DNA of 64,000 nucleotides, taken from assembly GCA_964587105.1 (NCBI GenBank), contig CAZPKG010000016.1, positions 1 through 64,000 on the forward strand, written 5' to 3'. Shown here one piece after another: positions 42,281 to 51,660 of the stretch. Source of the DNA: JABWCQ01 sp964587105. GTDB taxonomy: Bacteria; Electryoneota; RPQS01. Under the pieces are notes generated by a model. The model was given only the letters and a program-made list of their open reading frames with translations. It was not told the origin of the DNA and ran no database searches. A program made the position numbers and the translations under genes. Position 1 is the stretch's first letter, and every line of letters begins with the position of its first letter.

Positions 42281-44734
42281 ATGCGGTCAGTAATTGCAGT
42301 TTTGATTTGGGGTGCGGCGGCGCTGGCCCAATCGGCGCTCACGGGAGTCGTGACGGATTGGTCGAACGGGAAGCCGATTGTCGGCGCTATGATTGAAGTG
42401 GATTTGGATTCTATCACGGTAACGGATCGGTTTGGAAGGTACACGACAAACGCGTTTGAAAATGAAAGCGTCGTGGTGAAAATTGCCAAAGAGGGATATG
42501 CACCTTATTCGGCACTGGTTGTCTTGGCGGATGCAGAGCAAACTGAGTTCAATGTTGAGCTGAAGCCATTTGCCAAAGACGACGTGAACTCTTTCACGGA
42601 TGCGCCTAAATACGAGATGGATGACGTGAACGTGTTTACCACTCGCGCGACGTCCGACTATCCCGTTACCTACTCGAATATGTCGCAACAGACTGTGGAT
42701 CGCGCAAGTTACGGCCAGGATCTGCCGCAGTTGTTTACGCAATTGCCGAGCGTGAATACATATTCTGATGGCGGGAATGGATTTGGGTATTCCTATCTCA
42801 GAATTAGAGGATTCAGTCAGAATCGCGTGGGTGTCTATCTCAACGGGATTCCTTTGAATGACGCGGAGTCACACGAAGTATTCTGGATTGACTTGCCGGA
42901 TTTCGCGGAAGACGTGCAAGACATGCAAGTCCAGCGCGGAATCGGTAGTTCGCTCTATGGCGCGGCTTCGCTTGGTGGATCGATAAATCTTGTGACAAAG
43001 ACGCCGGGATTGGGAGACCGTCCGAAACTCCGCGCGGAAGCTATGTACGGGACTTGGAACACGCGGCGTGCGAGTATGCAGTTTACCTCGGGTAGAGTTG
43101 GGAAAAGATTCGGATTTGCGGGTCGGTTGGCGCGAATGGAGTCTGACGGCTATCGCTTTGGCTCGTGGGTGAAAATGTGGAGCTATTATTTTGCGGCAAC
43201 TCGATTCTCCGCTCGGCACACGACGAGGATACTGTCTTATGGCGGGCCGGAGAAGACGCACTTAGCGTATGAGGGAGTCAATAAAGACTATTTGGACGGT
43301 AAGGTGACGGGAGATCGAGAGTTTGACCGCCGTTTCAATCCGCTTACTTACTCTGGGGAGATCGACAACTTCTTTCAGCCGCATTATGAGTTGCATGATA
43401 CATGGCGGGTGAAGGACAACGTTACGCTCGACAATTCGATTTACATATTTAGAGGAGACGGATATTACGATCAGTTTAGAACTGAGCGGGATTTGAATGA
43501 ATATTTCTATCAACTTCCGGCAGATTCAATCGTGGCCGACATTCTCAGGCGAAGGAACATTGCCGAACTTGACGGCGGTTGGGTGCCGCGCGCGACATGG
43601 AAACACAGTTACGGGCAGACAGTGGTTGGAGCTGAAATTCGATTGCATGATGCGCATCACGAGGGGCTTATTCAATGGGCTTCAGAGCTGCCTGAAGGCA
43701 CACGACCTGATTATCACTACTATGATTACAAGGTGAATAAGCAGGTCTATGCGGGGTATGTGCACAACCTTTTTCAAATCACTGATCCGTTGCGAGCGAT
43801 GGTGGACTTGCAGGTTAAGTCACAGCGCTATCAAATGAAGGATGATCAAGTCTTCGATGTTACACTTGACAAGACCTTCTCTGCAATAACTCCGCGAGTG
43901 GGGCTGAACTACCGAATAATAGATGCGCAAGCAAGCAAACCGCTAACGATTGCCTATACGAATGTGTCATGGGCACAAAGGGAGCCTGCATTCAGGGACC
44001 TTTACAATGCGCAGGATTATTATTCGTCACCACTGGTTGCGCCAAACCGATTTTCGAATGGGGTCAACGGCGGAGAATATGTCGGACCAACGCTTGACGA
44101 TGAGAAGCTCATCAATTTTGAGATCGGGACAATTGCGCAATGGCAGAAGGCGCATATCGGAGTCAATTACTACCGCATGGAACTGACCGACGCAATTGTA
44201 ACCGACAACGGGCAGCTTGATGATTTGGGGAATTTGCTTTCGGCGAATGCCGACAAGGTGCGTCATCAGGGAGTGGAGATTGTCGGAGCGATTGAGCCGA
44301 TTGATCAATTGAAATTCTCAGGTAATCTGGCGCTCGCTGATCATAAGTTTGTGAAGTACTCCGAGGTTGATTGGAATACTTACTTGTTGACTGCGAGGGA
44401 CGGTAACCTGATTGGTCAAGACCCTGAATATCTGGCGAACCTTCAAGTGGATCACACGCACGGGAACTTCTCTGCTACGATTGGCGCTCGATTTGTCGGT
44501 AAACAATTCACTGACAACAGCGAAGATGATGAAAGCGCGATTGCCGCTTATACACTGGTCAGCCTTGACTTGGGCTACAGGTTTGAACATTTGCCAGGCA
44601 ACGTGCCACTGTGTGAACTGCGTTTGCGTGTTAACAATTTGTTTGATGCGGAGTACGAAACGGTTGGCTATGGGCCGACGTACATCGTCGGCGCCCCGCG
44701 CGCAATATACACGACACTTGCAGTTGAACTATGA
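42281..44734 (+). CDS. TonB-dependent outer-membrane receptor (predicted thiamin uptake)
   Basis: An 817-residue outer-membrane receptor: signal peptide (ending AALAQS), a carboxypeptidase-regulatory-like domain (about 20-95, LTGVVTDWSNGKPIVGAMIE), a plug (about 110-225, with QLPSVNTYSDGG, YLRIRGFSQNRVGVYLNGIP and SLYGAASLGGSINLVT) and a 22-strand barrel ending in LRVNNLFDAEYETVGYG and a C-terminal aliphatic strand. The TPP riboswitch just upstream marks the cargo as thiamin or a precursor; TPP-regulated TonB receptors (the OMR class) are known from comparative genomics. AGGAG is 7 nt upstream of the ATG; overlaps the symporter by ATGA. Confidence 0.93.
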   Translation: MRSVIAVLIWGAAALAQSALTGVVTDWSNGKPIVGAMIEVDLDSITVTDRFGRYTTNAFENESVVVKIAKEGYAPYSALVVLADAEQTEFNVELKPFAKDDVNSFTDAPKYEMDDVNVFTTRATSDYPVTYSNMSQQTVDRASYGQDLPQLFTQLPSVNTYSDGGNGFGYSYLRIRGFSQNRVGVYLNGIPLNDAESHEVFWIDLPDFAEDVQDMQVQRGIGSSLYGAASLGGSINLVTKTPGLGDRPKLRAEAMYGTWNTRRASMQFTSGRVGKRFGFAGRLARMESDGYRFGSWVKMWSYYFAATRFSARHTTRILSYGGPEKTHLAYEGVNKDYLDGKVTGDREFDRRFNPLTYSGEIDNFFQPHYELHDTWRVKDNVTLDNSIYIFRGDGYYDQFRTERDLNEYFYQLPADSIVADILRRRNIAELDGGWVPRATWKHSYGQTVVGAEIRLHDAHHEGLIQWASELPEGTRPDYHYYDYKVNKQVYAGYVHNLFQITDPLRAMVDLQVKSQRYQMKDDQVFDVTLDKTFSAITPRVGLNYRIIDAQASKPLTIAYTNVSWAQREPAFRDLYNAQDYYSSPLVAPNRFSNGVNGGEYVGPTLDDEKLINFEIGTIAQWQKAHIGVNYYRMELTDAIVTDNGQLDDLGNLLSANADKVRHQGVEIVGAIEPIDQLKFSGNLALADHKFVKYSEVDWNTYLLTARDGNLIGQDPEYLANLQVDHTHGNFSATIGARFVGKQFTDNSEDDESAIAAYTLVSLDLGYRFEHLPGNVPLCELRLRVNNLFDAEYETVGYGPTYIVGAPRAIYTTLAVEL

Positions 44735-46146
44735 CGGGTGGATTGGTATCGGCATCATGGCTTGACATCGTTGTAGTAATTGCGGCGATTGGCGCAGTAC
44801 TTGTTGCAGGGTTTTGGCGTCGTGCGGGACAGATGAACGAGTATTTGATCGCAGGCCGGAAGCTGTCGCTTCCGGCCTTTGTGCTCTCGATTGTCTCGGC
44901 GTGGTATGGCGGGATACTTGGTGTGAGCGAGTACTCTTATTCTTATGGACTATCGAACTGGTTTGTGTTCGGGGCGCCATACTACCTGTATGCGCTGATC
45001 TTTGCAGTGTTCTTGGCAAAGCGAGCGCGACGGTCGGAGTTGCTCTCGTTGCCGGATCGGTTTCAAATGGCGTACGGAACAAAGGCAGCGAGGCTGTGCG
45101 GCGGAATCATTTTTCTGACGGCGATGCCTGCGGCATACCTTCTAATGTTAGGGAAATTGATCGAGTGGATGTTCGGGCTGCCGTATCATGTTTCACTATT
45201 GATTGGCGCGGCAATTTCAACACTTTACTTGCTGCGCGGCGGACTGTTCAGCGTCATTCGAACGGATATGTTGCAGTTTGCATTGATGTACATCGGGTTC
45301 GCGGTAATGGTAGTAACACTCTATTTGAAATACGGCGGATTTGAGTTTGTGCGCGCAAATGTGCCACAACAATTGCTTACCCCAACGGGTGGACAGGCAG
45401 TTGGGGCCGTGCTCGTGTGGTACTTCATCGCTTCGACCACATTAGTTGAGCCGCTGTTCTATGAACGCGCATTTGCCTTGAAGTCAGAGAAGAGTGTGAT
45501 TCCCGGTGTTATGATCGCCGTGTTGTTTTGGGCTGTTTTCGATTTCATGACAACCGCCACGGGGCTGTACGCTCGCGCGCTGCTTGGAAATGTCGAGTCG
45601 CCAGTATTTGCATTTCCCGCTCTTGCCCAAAAAGTCTTGCCGATCGGGTTGTTCGGGCTTTTTTTAGCTGCCTTGATTGCGACAGTGGCTTCAACCATTG
45701 ACAGCTACACATTTATCGCGGGCGCGGCACTGGGGCGCGACGTCATATCGCGCGGCAAGGCGCGCACGTCGAGCGAAGAATTCAGGTTACTTAAGCATGG
45801 TGCGGTGCTGGGAATTACGTGTGCGCTTGCGTTGGCGTGGTTTTCAAATTCCGTAATTTCGCTATGGCATGCAATCGGATCGATCACGGCACCCGCGCTA
45901 CTCTTCCCTGCTCTGCTCGCGTGGTTTGCAAAGCGTCCTCCAAAGGAATCTGCGGTTACTGTGAGTATGTCACTTGCCGGTGGAATTGCTTTGGTCTGGC
46001 GTTTATCAGGGTTTTGTACTGAAGATGGCGGATATTGGCTGGGGGTAGAGCCGATATTTGTGGGACTGGGGGTGAGCGCGCTCGTTCTCGGAGTCTGGGG
46101 ACGTCGGGGAAACTCCGAAGTTGACAAAGGACACACCGGGATGTAA
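44731..46146 (+). CDS. Sodium:solute symporter (SSS family), predicted thiamin/precursor transporter
   Basis: A 471-residue inner-membrane symporter with about 12-13 membrane segments. SSS marks: GRKLSLPAFVLSIVSAWYGG near TM2, LLRGGLFSVIRTDMLQFALM (the GGxxaVxxTDxxQ loop) and ATVASTIDSYTFIAGAALGRD (sodium-site serines in TM8). Coupled to the TonB receptor by ATGA, so it probably moves the same TPP-regulated substrate across the inner membrane. SSS-type ThiV proteins have been predicted as thiamin or HMP transporters by riboswitch context; this fits that class. Which of thiamin, HMP or thiazole is carried cannot be told. Confidence 0.88.
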   Translation: MTGGLVSASWLDIVVVIAAIGAVLVAGFWRRAGQMNEYLIAGRKLSLPAFVLSIVSAWYGGILGVSEYSYSYGLSNWFVFGAPYYLYALIFAVFLAKRARRSELLSLPDRFQMAYGTKAARLCGGIIFLTAMPAAYLLMLGKLIEWMFGLPYHVSLLIGAAISTLYLLRGGLFSVIRTDMLQFALMYIGFAVMVVTLYLKYGGFEFVRANVPQQLLTPTGGQAVGAVLVWYFIASTTLVEPLFYERAFALKSEKSVIPGVMIAVLFWAVFDFMTTATGLYARALLGNVESPVFAFPALAQKVLPIGLFGLFLAALIATVASTIDSYTFIAGAALGRDVISRGKARTSSEEFRLLKHGAVLGITCALALAWFSNSVISLWHAIGSITAPALLFPALLAWFAKRPPKESAVTVSMSLAGGIALVWRLSGFCTEDGGYWLGVEPIFVGLGVSALVLGVWGRRGNSEVDKGHTGM

Positions 46147-46187
46147 ATTTGAGTGGGTCCCATAGGTGTCAAAAAACGGAGGTTTCC

Positions 46188-47807
46188 ATGAAGCTGGGAT
46201 TTACTCTCTTGGTGATGGCGTGGGCTACTGCGGTTTGTGCGCAGACGGAATCAGCGCGAGAGACCTGGAGCGGAATTGGAGTGGGAATCAATGTGAATGG
46301 AATGCTGGTGGGCGACCGCTGTTCGGGAAACCCCTACAACGTTGCATCGTTTGAGTTCCCAATTGGATCAGAAGTCAATTTTGCCTATGGCGGATTTTGG
46401 TTTGGAGCCTTGATTGAAGAGAACGGGAGCTTAATTCCACGGGTGTCAACGGCGACTGACGGATGGCAGAACCCGTCAATTGTTGAACTGCATCCCGACT
46501 ATGACGGTGACCAGTGGCTTATTGAGTCGGCCAATCTGGACACAATGTATGACTTGCCGTATTGCACGATTTCGCCGCTCGTTGACTACTATACACGAGC
46601 AGACCATGAATTTTCGGTGACTTACTTCGACACTTTGACAAACAGACTGTTTGTTCCAAACGATCCGACTGACGGCCAACATCATCCTTTGGGGCTGAAA
46701 GTTGAAATGACTTCGTACGCGTTTCTGGACTTTTGCCGAAGAGTTGTTTGGATTCGGCTGCGCGTGACAAATGTCGGGCTACATGACCTCCGCAATTTAT
46801 GGTGCGGATTTCTTGCACACGCGGACACATGGCATGATAGATATGGCGATCTTACAGGCTGCGTTGGATTTGAGCACGAGAACGACTTTGCCTATTTCTT
46901 CTCACAGACTGGGAGAACGGACTCAAGCGGAGGCGAGTTGCTGTCCAGCGCATCGGTTGGCGTTATGCCATTGGTCAATCCAGCCTATCAAGCAGTCGGT
47001 TTCAATTGGTGGCAATTCAATGGGGGTAATTGGTTAAATTTTGGTCCTGCATGGGAGTCTTATGCAGACAGAGATAGTCTTGGTCTAGGTTGGACGGGAA
47101 TTCATGGGACTGCGCTGGGCGATCGCCAACGTTATCAGATTATGACAAACCGCGAGCAGGACTATGATCCGTTGAGGTACTGTGATCCTGATTGGGTCGC
47201 CGCACATACGCCACCTAATCAGCGATGGTCAGCGCCAGACATTGACTGCATGACGATGCGAGATATGCTTCAGCGCTCACTGCAATGCTTGATTTCCTCA
47301 GGGCCGCATGGTCGCAATCGAGATGGATACTTCACGCTCGATCAGGGCGATTCGACGGACATCTGGTTTGCTGTATTTGGAGGGCAGGGATTTCATGATC
47401 CCGCTCATGCGCAACCTACGGATAGTGTTGATCCTGACTTGTATAGTTTGACGGACTTATTGGATCGGGCGGATGTGGCTAAGCGCAGCCCGTGTTTTTC
47501 GTGGCTCGACGTTGAAGAACCGCGCCTGCCGGTTGTTGCAGATGAGTTTGAGCTTGACGCGCCCTATCCAAACCCGTTTAATGGCGAGGTTAGGATTGAA
47601 TTTCGTGCCCCAATGGGTGCAAGTACCGAGATTGACCTTGTGAACATACTTGGGCAGCGAGTGACAACGTTGTTTAGCGGAAGGGTGAACGAGGCAAATC
47701 AAGTTGTGACTTGGAGGCCGGAGCTTGTAAGTTCAGGCGTCTATTTTGTGAGGCTTTTGAGCGACAATACCGTCATGGTTATGCATAAGTTGATGTATGT
47801 GAAGTAA
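46188..47807 (+). CDS. Secreted protein with T9SS sorting domain in the thiamin operon
   Basis: A 539-residue secreted protein with signal peptide (MKLGFTLLVMAWATAVCAQ), a large unrecognised body and a C-terminal type A sorting domain (YPNPFNGEVRIEFRA ... VNILGQRVTTLFSGRV ... GVYFVRLLSDN ... MYVK). The body phrase FPIGSEVNFAYGGFWFGAL and repeated aromatic stretches resemble the N-terminal part of the 774-residue Asp-rich protein at 51.7-54.0 kb (FPINSGNNFLFSAGVWVGAI), so they may share a domain. ATG with GGAGG 6 nt upstream. The 41-bp gap after the symporter has no promoter or terminator, so it is probably under the same riboswitch. Confidence 0.8.
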   Translation: MKLGFTLLVMAWATAVCAQTESARETWSGIGVGINVNGMLVGDRCSGNPYNVASFEFPIGSEVNFAYGGFWFGALIEENGSLIPRVSTATDGWQNPSIVELHPDYDGDQWLIESANLDTMYDLPYCTISPLVDYYTRADHEFSVTYFDTLTNRLFVPNDPTDGQHHPLGLKVEMTSYAFLDFCRRVVWIRLRVTNVGLHDLRNLWCGFLAHADTWHDRYGDLTGCVGFEHENDFAYFFSQTGRTDSSGGELLSSASVGVMPLVNPAYQAVGFNWWQFNGGNWLNFGPAWESYADRDSLGLGWTGIHGTALGDRQRYQIMTNREQDYDPLRYCDPDWVAAHTPPNQRWSAPDIDCMTMRDMLQRSLQCLISSGPHGRNRDGYFTLDQGDSTDIWFAVFGGQGFHDPAHAQPTDSVDPDLYSLTDLLDRADVAKRSPCFSWLDVEEPRLPVVADEFELDAPYPNPFNGEVRIEFRAPMGASTEIDLVNILGQRVTTLFSGRVNEANQVVTWRPELVSSGVYFVRLLSDNTVMVMHKLMYVK

Positions 47808-47869
47808 CTAATGCCACGGTCTTGCAGCGTTGGAAAGCTGCAGAGTCGCGCCGCATTCGTGGAGAAAAG

Positions 47870-47904
47870 ACGAACCCGCCAATCACTTGGCGGGTTCGTT
47901 GATT
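47870..47904. terminator. Terminator between convergent operons
   Basis: Perfect 13-bp stem (ACGAACCCGCCAA at 47870-47882 with 47887-47899), TCAC loop, then TGATTTT. It ends the thiamin operon and can also serve the leftward TonB/PorV operon, whose last stop is 25 bp away. Confidence 0.85.
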
Positions 47905-47928
47905 TTGGAATGTCCCTCTCGTCTAAGG

Positions 47929-49695
47929 CTACAATCCTGTCATCATTCGAGGCAATAAAACGTCGAACATCTCTTCGACTTGCGCTTGCTGGCAAAAATA
48001 GAGCGGAACTCCGAAAACGGCCACGCGGAAACTCAGGTCATAGTAGTATGCCGTAACCCGGTTGGCAAGCGTGTAGGTTGGAGTGATTGTATTCAAGCGT
48101 CCGATTATTGTGCATTCGCCACGTGGCTCAAACACCCAAACTCGAGTGATAGCGCCGTTCCAGCTTGACAGGACTTTGGCGGGGTCAATGCTGACGTTCG
48201 GGAAACCGTTTTCGCCTGTGAAACCTGTGCCTTCACGAATAGCATTGGGATTTCCCGTTGTGTTGACGTCGCGGTCGGACGAGAACGTGCGCAAGTTTCG
48301 GTATCCAAAGTCCGAACCCGAATACGTGCTTACGGCATTGGACGAAAACGCTGACATCAAGTCCCAACCGCTGAAAATCACTCGACCACCGCGCTGCATG
48401 TACTCAGAGAGAATACGGCGATTGTCATCCACGATAAAATCGGTGCGGTCTTCAGCATGCCAGACAACTAATCCAACGTCAACAAGGTCATAAGGTGAAA
48501 TATACGCACCGGGCGACCGGACGGACATGTCAATGTCCTTGACATTGTATCCCTCAAGCAGGGCATGATAGAAATTATCAACTTCGGCGTCTGATGGTGC
48601 GCCTGGTCCGCCGGGGCCGTTGCGAGTTTCGTCAACGATAAGAACGGAATCCGTGAATGTCTGCTCAACCAATCGAATGAAAAACTCGGCAGTGTCTGAC
48701 AGAACACCGGCCATGTCGCGCCCTTGGAATCCGTAGGTGTAGGCACCAACCGGCAAATCCGATTCAATCAAAATTGGTTCGGCCTGCCAGTTTGACCAAG
48801 CGCCATCGGGTGCGCGGTAGCGATACGAATGAATCAGACCGCGATAGTCAAATGCCGAGGCTTCATAAGCGACTACAAGTTCGGCGTTGACTTTATGGTA
48901 GATTGAGCCATCAGGATACAAGCTATCCGAGGCCGATCCAGAGTTATAGCGGACGGTGACTTCGCCCATTTCCGGATGATGATCAAGACCAACATTGACA
49001 ACCCTTGAGACGGTTTCCGAGACGGCAAATCCAGAATCACGACAGCGGGCATACAATGTGTGCGGACCTTCCGTCAAGACTGAATTGTCGAGAGGAACAA
49101 CGCCGAGGGCGAAAGTGTCAAGGTCCAGATCTGCATAGAGGAAGATTGAATCGCGCGTCCACTCTGTCCAACTTACGGTGTCATCAAGACTCAACGCGAA
49201 CCAGATACCTGATCGGTTGGAATCTGAGGCTTCAAGCTTGATACTAAAGCCTTGACCGACGTTTTGATTCGGACGAACGATGTTGTCACTCGAGAAGAAA
49301 CAGGTTGGACCGGTGTTGCCTGTGAAGAACTGAGTTTCAGGCGGAGTCGGATCAACTGCGCCGTCGTTATCCACAGCTTGAATCTTGAACGTGTGCGAAA
49401 CAAGTTCACCGGATGATGGCGCACTAAACGAAATAGCGCTATCCGTCCGAGTCGTGAAGGCAACCAGCTCACCGTCAATGAACATGTTAAAGCCTGCCAC
49501 TTGTCCGTCGCCGTCATTGCCCGACCAGAAGAGACTCAAATAGTGATTGACCGTTGAGCCATTTCGCGGCGCTGAAGTAATGTTCGTTTCGGGCGGATAA
49601 TTTGCCAGCGGCGAGCCCTTGTCACTGACGCCGCAGCCGCCGACTACGAATAACAGCGCGGCAAGAAAAAGTAACTTTGTCATGGAGTAGTTCAT
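47929..49695 (-). CDS. Ig-like surface lipoprotein with GATase-like C-terminal domain
   Basis: A 588-residue predicted lipoprotein (lipobox VVGGC), then three or four Ig/Fn3-like domains (NYPPETNITSAPRNGSTVNH; VDPTPPETQFFTG; VSRVVNVGLDHHPEMGEV) and a C-terminal alpha/beta domain (about 400-585) that reads like a glutamine-amidotransferase/ThuA-type fold (DSVLIVDETRNG, LVDVGLVVWHAEDR, LSEYMQRGGRVIFSGWDLM). The ATG at 49695 is chosen because AGGGG lies 8 nt upstream and the signal peptide starts there; the in-frame extension upstream would overlap the PorV-like gene. Last gene of the five-gene operon. Binding or scaffold role inferred. Confidence 0.72.
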   Translation of the reverse strand: MNYSMTKLLFLAALLFVVGGCGVSDKGSPLANYPPETNITSAPRNGSTVNHYLSLFWSGNDGDGQVAGFNMFIDGELVAFTTRTDSAISFSAPSSGELVSHTFKIQAVDNDGAVDPTPPETQFFTGNTGPTCFFSSDNIVRPNQNVGQGFSIKLEASDSNRSGIWFALSLDDTVSWTEWTRDSIFLYADLDLDTFALGVVPLDNSVLTEGPHTLYARCRDSGFAVSETVSRVVNVGLDHHPEMGEVTVRYNSGSASDSLYPDGSIYHKVNAELVVAYEASAFDYRGLIHSYRYRAPDGAWSNWQAEPILIESDLPVGAYTYGFQGRDMAGVLSDTAEFFIRLVEQTFTDSVLIVDETRNGPGGPGAPSDAEVDNFYHALLEGYNVKDIDMSVRSPGAYISPYDLVDVGLVVWHAEDRTDFIVDDNRRILSEYMQRGGRVIFSGWDLMSAFSSNAVSTYSGSDFGYRNLRTFSSDRDVNTTGNPNAIREGTGFTGENGFPNVSIDPAKVLSSWNGAITRVWVFEPRGECTIIGRLNTITPTYTLANRVTAYYYDLSFRVAVFGVPLYFCQQAQVEEMFDVLLPRMMTGL

Positions 49696-49705
49696 AGTTG
49701 TGCCC

Positions 49706-50743
49706 CTACCATGCAAAGGCCACCGCGAAACGGTGGGGTTGGTCCATGAAGCCATCTGAGGCCTCGGTAATGCGATCCCAATGCGAATACGCATAGTCGA
49801 AAGACAAATCGTATTCACTCATTACGTTGAAGTTCAGCCCGAAGCCAAGCGAGAAACTCTCTTCGTCATAGCCAAACTTGCCGCCTGCGCGAAGGAAGAG
49901 AGTTTTCTGGTAGCCGTATTCGCCGCCGAATCCCAAGCGCTCTTTGTTATCATTCGGATGATCCATTTCGATGGCGAAGATTCCCGAGTGTGATTCGCAT
50001 TTTTGCATTTGCAGCATTTCCCATACGTCGAAGGAGACGCCTAAACGAAACATCGTCGGAAGTGATGCGCCTTCAAATTTCTCAGAATTGGGCACGGTCT
50101 CGTTGTTTAATCCGGCTTCTCGCCAATCCAAAAATTCGCCGGAGTATTTCACTTCGGGGCCGAGATTCTGAATGGCCATGCCGAGCTTAAGTGAACGCAA
50201 TCCAGTTTGATAGATCGTTCCGAGATCGACGCTCATGCCGCCGTAGCTGTGATCTTCCAAAGCGCTCCGAAGATAACGCAGATGCCCACCGAGTGAAAAC
50301 TTGTCGGTAAGTTTTTGTGCGTATGACGCGCCAATGACGAAGTCATAAGCATTAAAGAACTCGCCGGTGCCTTCGGGAGCGTCGATCGTGCGGATTGGCA
50401 TGTCATCCGTGAATAGGTTGATTAGGTGCAGAGACACAGCGCCGTACTCGCCCCACGGACGCGCGTAGGCAATGGAGTTGCACTGAATATCGGCCGGAAG
50501 ATTAATCTGCGATATCTGCAATTGGTTGCCCGTTGTTGAAGTCAGTGATCCGGGATTCCACCACACAGCTTCCGCGCCTGTGGCCGTCGCGACCATTGCA
50601 TTGGCCATGCCGATTCCTCGCACGCCCATCGGAAGTTTCAAAACCTGCATGGACGTTGTGCCGACTTTTTCGAGAGCCCATGCTTGTGAAACGACGATTG
50701 CGAACACAAGCAGAGCGAAGAAAATATTGTTGTGTTTGCTCAT
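49706..50743 (-). CDS. PorV/PorQ-like outer-membrane beta-barrel protein
   Basis: A 345-residue barrel of the PorV/PorQ (UPF0164) family, with signal peptide (FFALLVFAIVVSQAWA), the family opening KLPMGVRGIGMANAMVATATGAEAVWWNPG (given in part: GVRGIGMANAMVA, AVWWNPG), alternating amphipathic strands and an aromatic C-terminal residue (FAVAFAW). FadL-fold relatives include PorV, which shuttles T9SS cargo to the attachment complex. ATG 50743 has GGAGG 6 nt upstream and overlaps the upstream lipoprotein stop by ATGA. Being inside a TonB-receptor operon suggests a dedicated surface-delivery or uptake role. Confidence 0.85.
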   Translation of the reverse strand: MSKHNNIFFALLVFAIVVSQAWALEKVGTTSMQVLKLPMGVRGIGMANAMVATATGAEAVWWNPGSLTSTTGNQLQISQINLPADIQCNSIAYARPWGEYGAVSLHLINLFTDDMPIRTIDAPEGTGEFFNAYDFVIGASYAQKLTDKFSLGGHLRYLRSALEDHSYGGMSVDLGTIYQTGLRSLKLGMAIQNLGPEVKYSGEFLDWREAGLNNETVPNSEKFEGASLPTMFRLGVSFDVWEMLQMQKCESHSGIFAIEMDHPNDNKERLGFGGEYGYQKTLFLRAGGKFGYDEESFSLGFGLNFNVMSEYDLSFDYAYSHWDRITEASDGFMDQPHRFAVAFAW

Positions 50744-51645
50744 TGCAGTTCCTCCGCATACACGAGCACGATTGCGGCGGTAATTTTGGTAACGGCACCC
50801 GTCGCGCGGGCGTGCAAAGTGTGCGACCCGACAGACAAACAGGGTCGAGTCGATCCAATGAAACATGTGGTCCAGTTGATTTCAAGCGGACGTCCCGGAT
50901 TGCGCAAATCGGCAGCGTCGAATTGTGCCATATCGATGTGGAAGCTGCGGCCCTTCATGGAAGTTACTGAATTAGTTGCAGCGAGATAGAACTGCTGTCC
51001 ACCAATACGGCCCTCTGAATCAATCAAGCCATCGGGATAGGCTGTGGTGGTGTCACTGTCCATCCACATTGCCAATGTGTAGCGATTGTCCAATACGACT
51101 CCGAGCGAGTCACGAGCTTGACCCAAGCGCGTCGTATCAGCTTGGCCCGTGGCAAGCGAGTCCTGATAGAGGCTGATGATTCCCAACGCGGCAGACTCTG
51201 CGGGAATCAGGCCACTTGTGTCGTCAGGGCAGCTTTCGGGGACGGTATCACAAAGAGCGCGCACGCCTGCTACGGAGTCAACGATTCCTTGCTGTCCTTC
51301 TATGGCAACGAGGTATCGAATAAACGGATCGGTCCATGCGGGAATCGAATCGTTCACGATGCTTTCGTACCAATGAATGTCATTGTCCGGCTGAATGTAC
51401 GCAGCAATCGTCAAGCGCGCCGGTGTATCTACCCCGGGCTGATCAATTTCGGCAAGTTGCTGGCGAACGTTGAAGCTCGCGTCAATTATCTGACCGTTGG
51501 AAACGGCGTCCTGCCAAAGTGTGATGGACTCGGTGTGCGCGGGTTCCGGCGTAGTTGTCGGAGCGGTGCGAGGATCCGAGCAGGACAGGATGATCACTCC
51601 AACGGCAAGCAGAGCCAAAAATGTGTAGATGTATTTTGTCATCAT
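50740..51645 (-). CDS. Lipoprotein of the TonB/PorV operon
   Basis: A 301-residue predicted lipoprotein with lipobox ILSC (Cys22), a helical middle region with many Asp/Gln (about 45-200, NGQIIDASFNVRQQLAEID; ALGIISLYQDSLATGQ) and a beta-rich C-terminus (PGRPLEINWTTCFIG; VGSHTLHARATGAV). The family is not recognised. In size and position next to a TonB receptor it recalls SusD-like partners, but no SusD sequence mark is seen. ATG with AAGGAG 5 nt upstream; 15 bp after the Asp-rich protein gene and 4-bp overlap with the PorV-like gene. Confidence 0.65.
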   Translation of the reverse strand: MMTKYIYTFLALLAVGVIILSCSDPRTAPTTTPEPAHTESITLWQDAVSNGQIIDASFNVRQQLAEIDQPGVDTPARLTIAAYIQPDNDIHWYESIVNDSIPAWTDPFIRYLVAIEGQQGIVDSVAGVRALCDTVPESCPDDTSGLIPAESAALGIISLYQDSLATGQADTTRLGQARDSLGVVLDNRYTLAMWMDSDTTTAYPDGLIDSEGRIGGQQFYLAATNSVTSMKGRSFHIDMAQFDAADLRNPGRPLEINWTTCFIGSTRPCLSVGSHTLHARATGAVTKITAAIVLVYAEELQ

Positions 51646-51660
51646 TGTTCTCCTTTGGGC

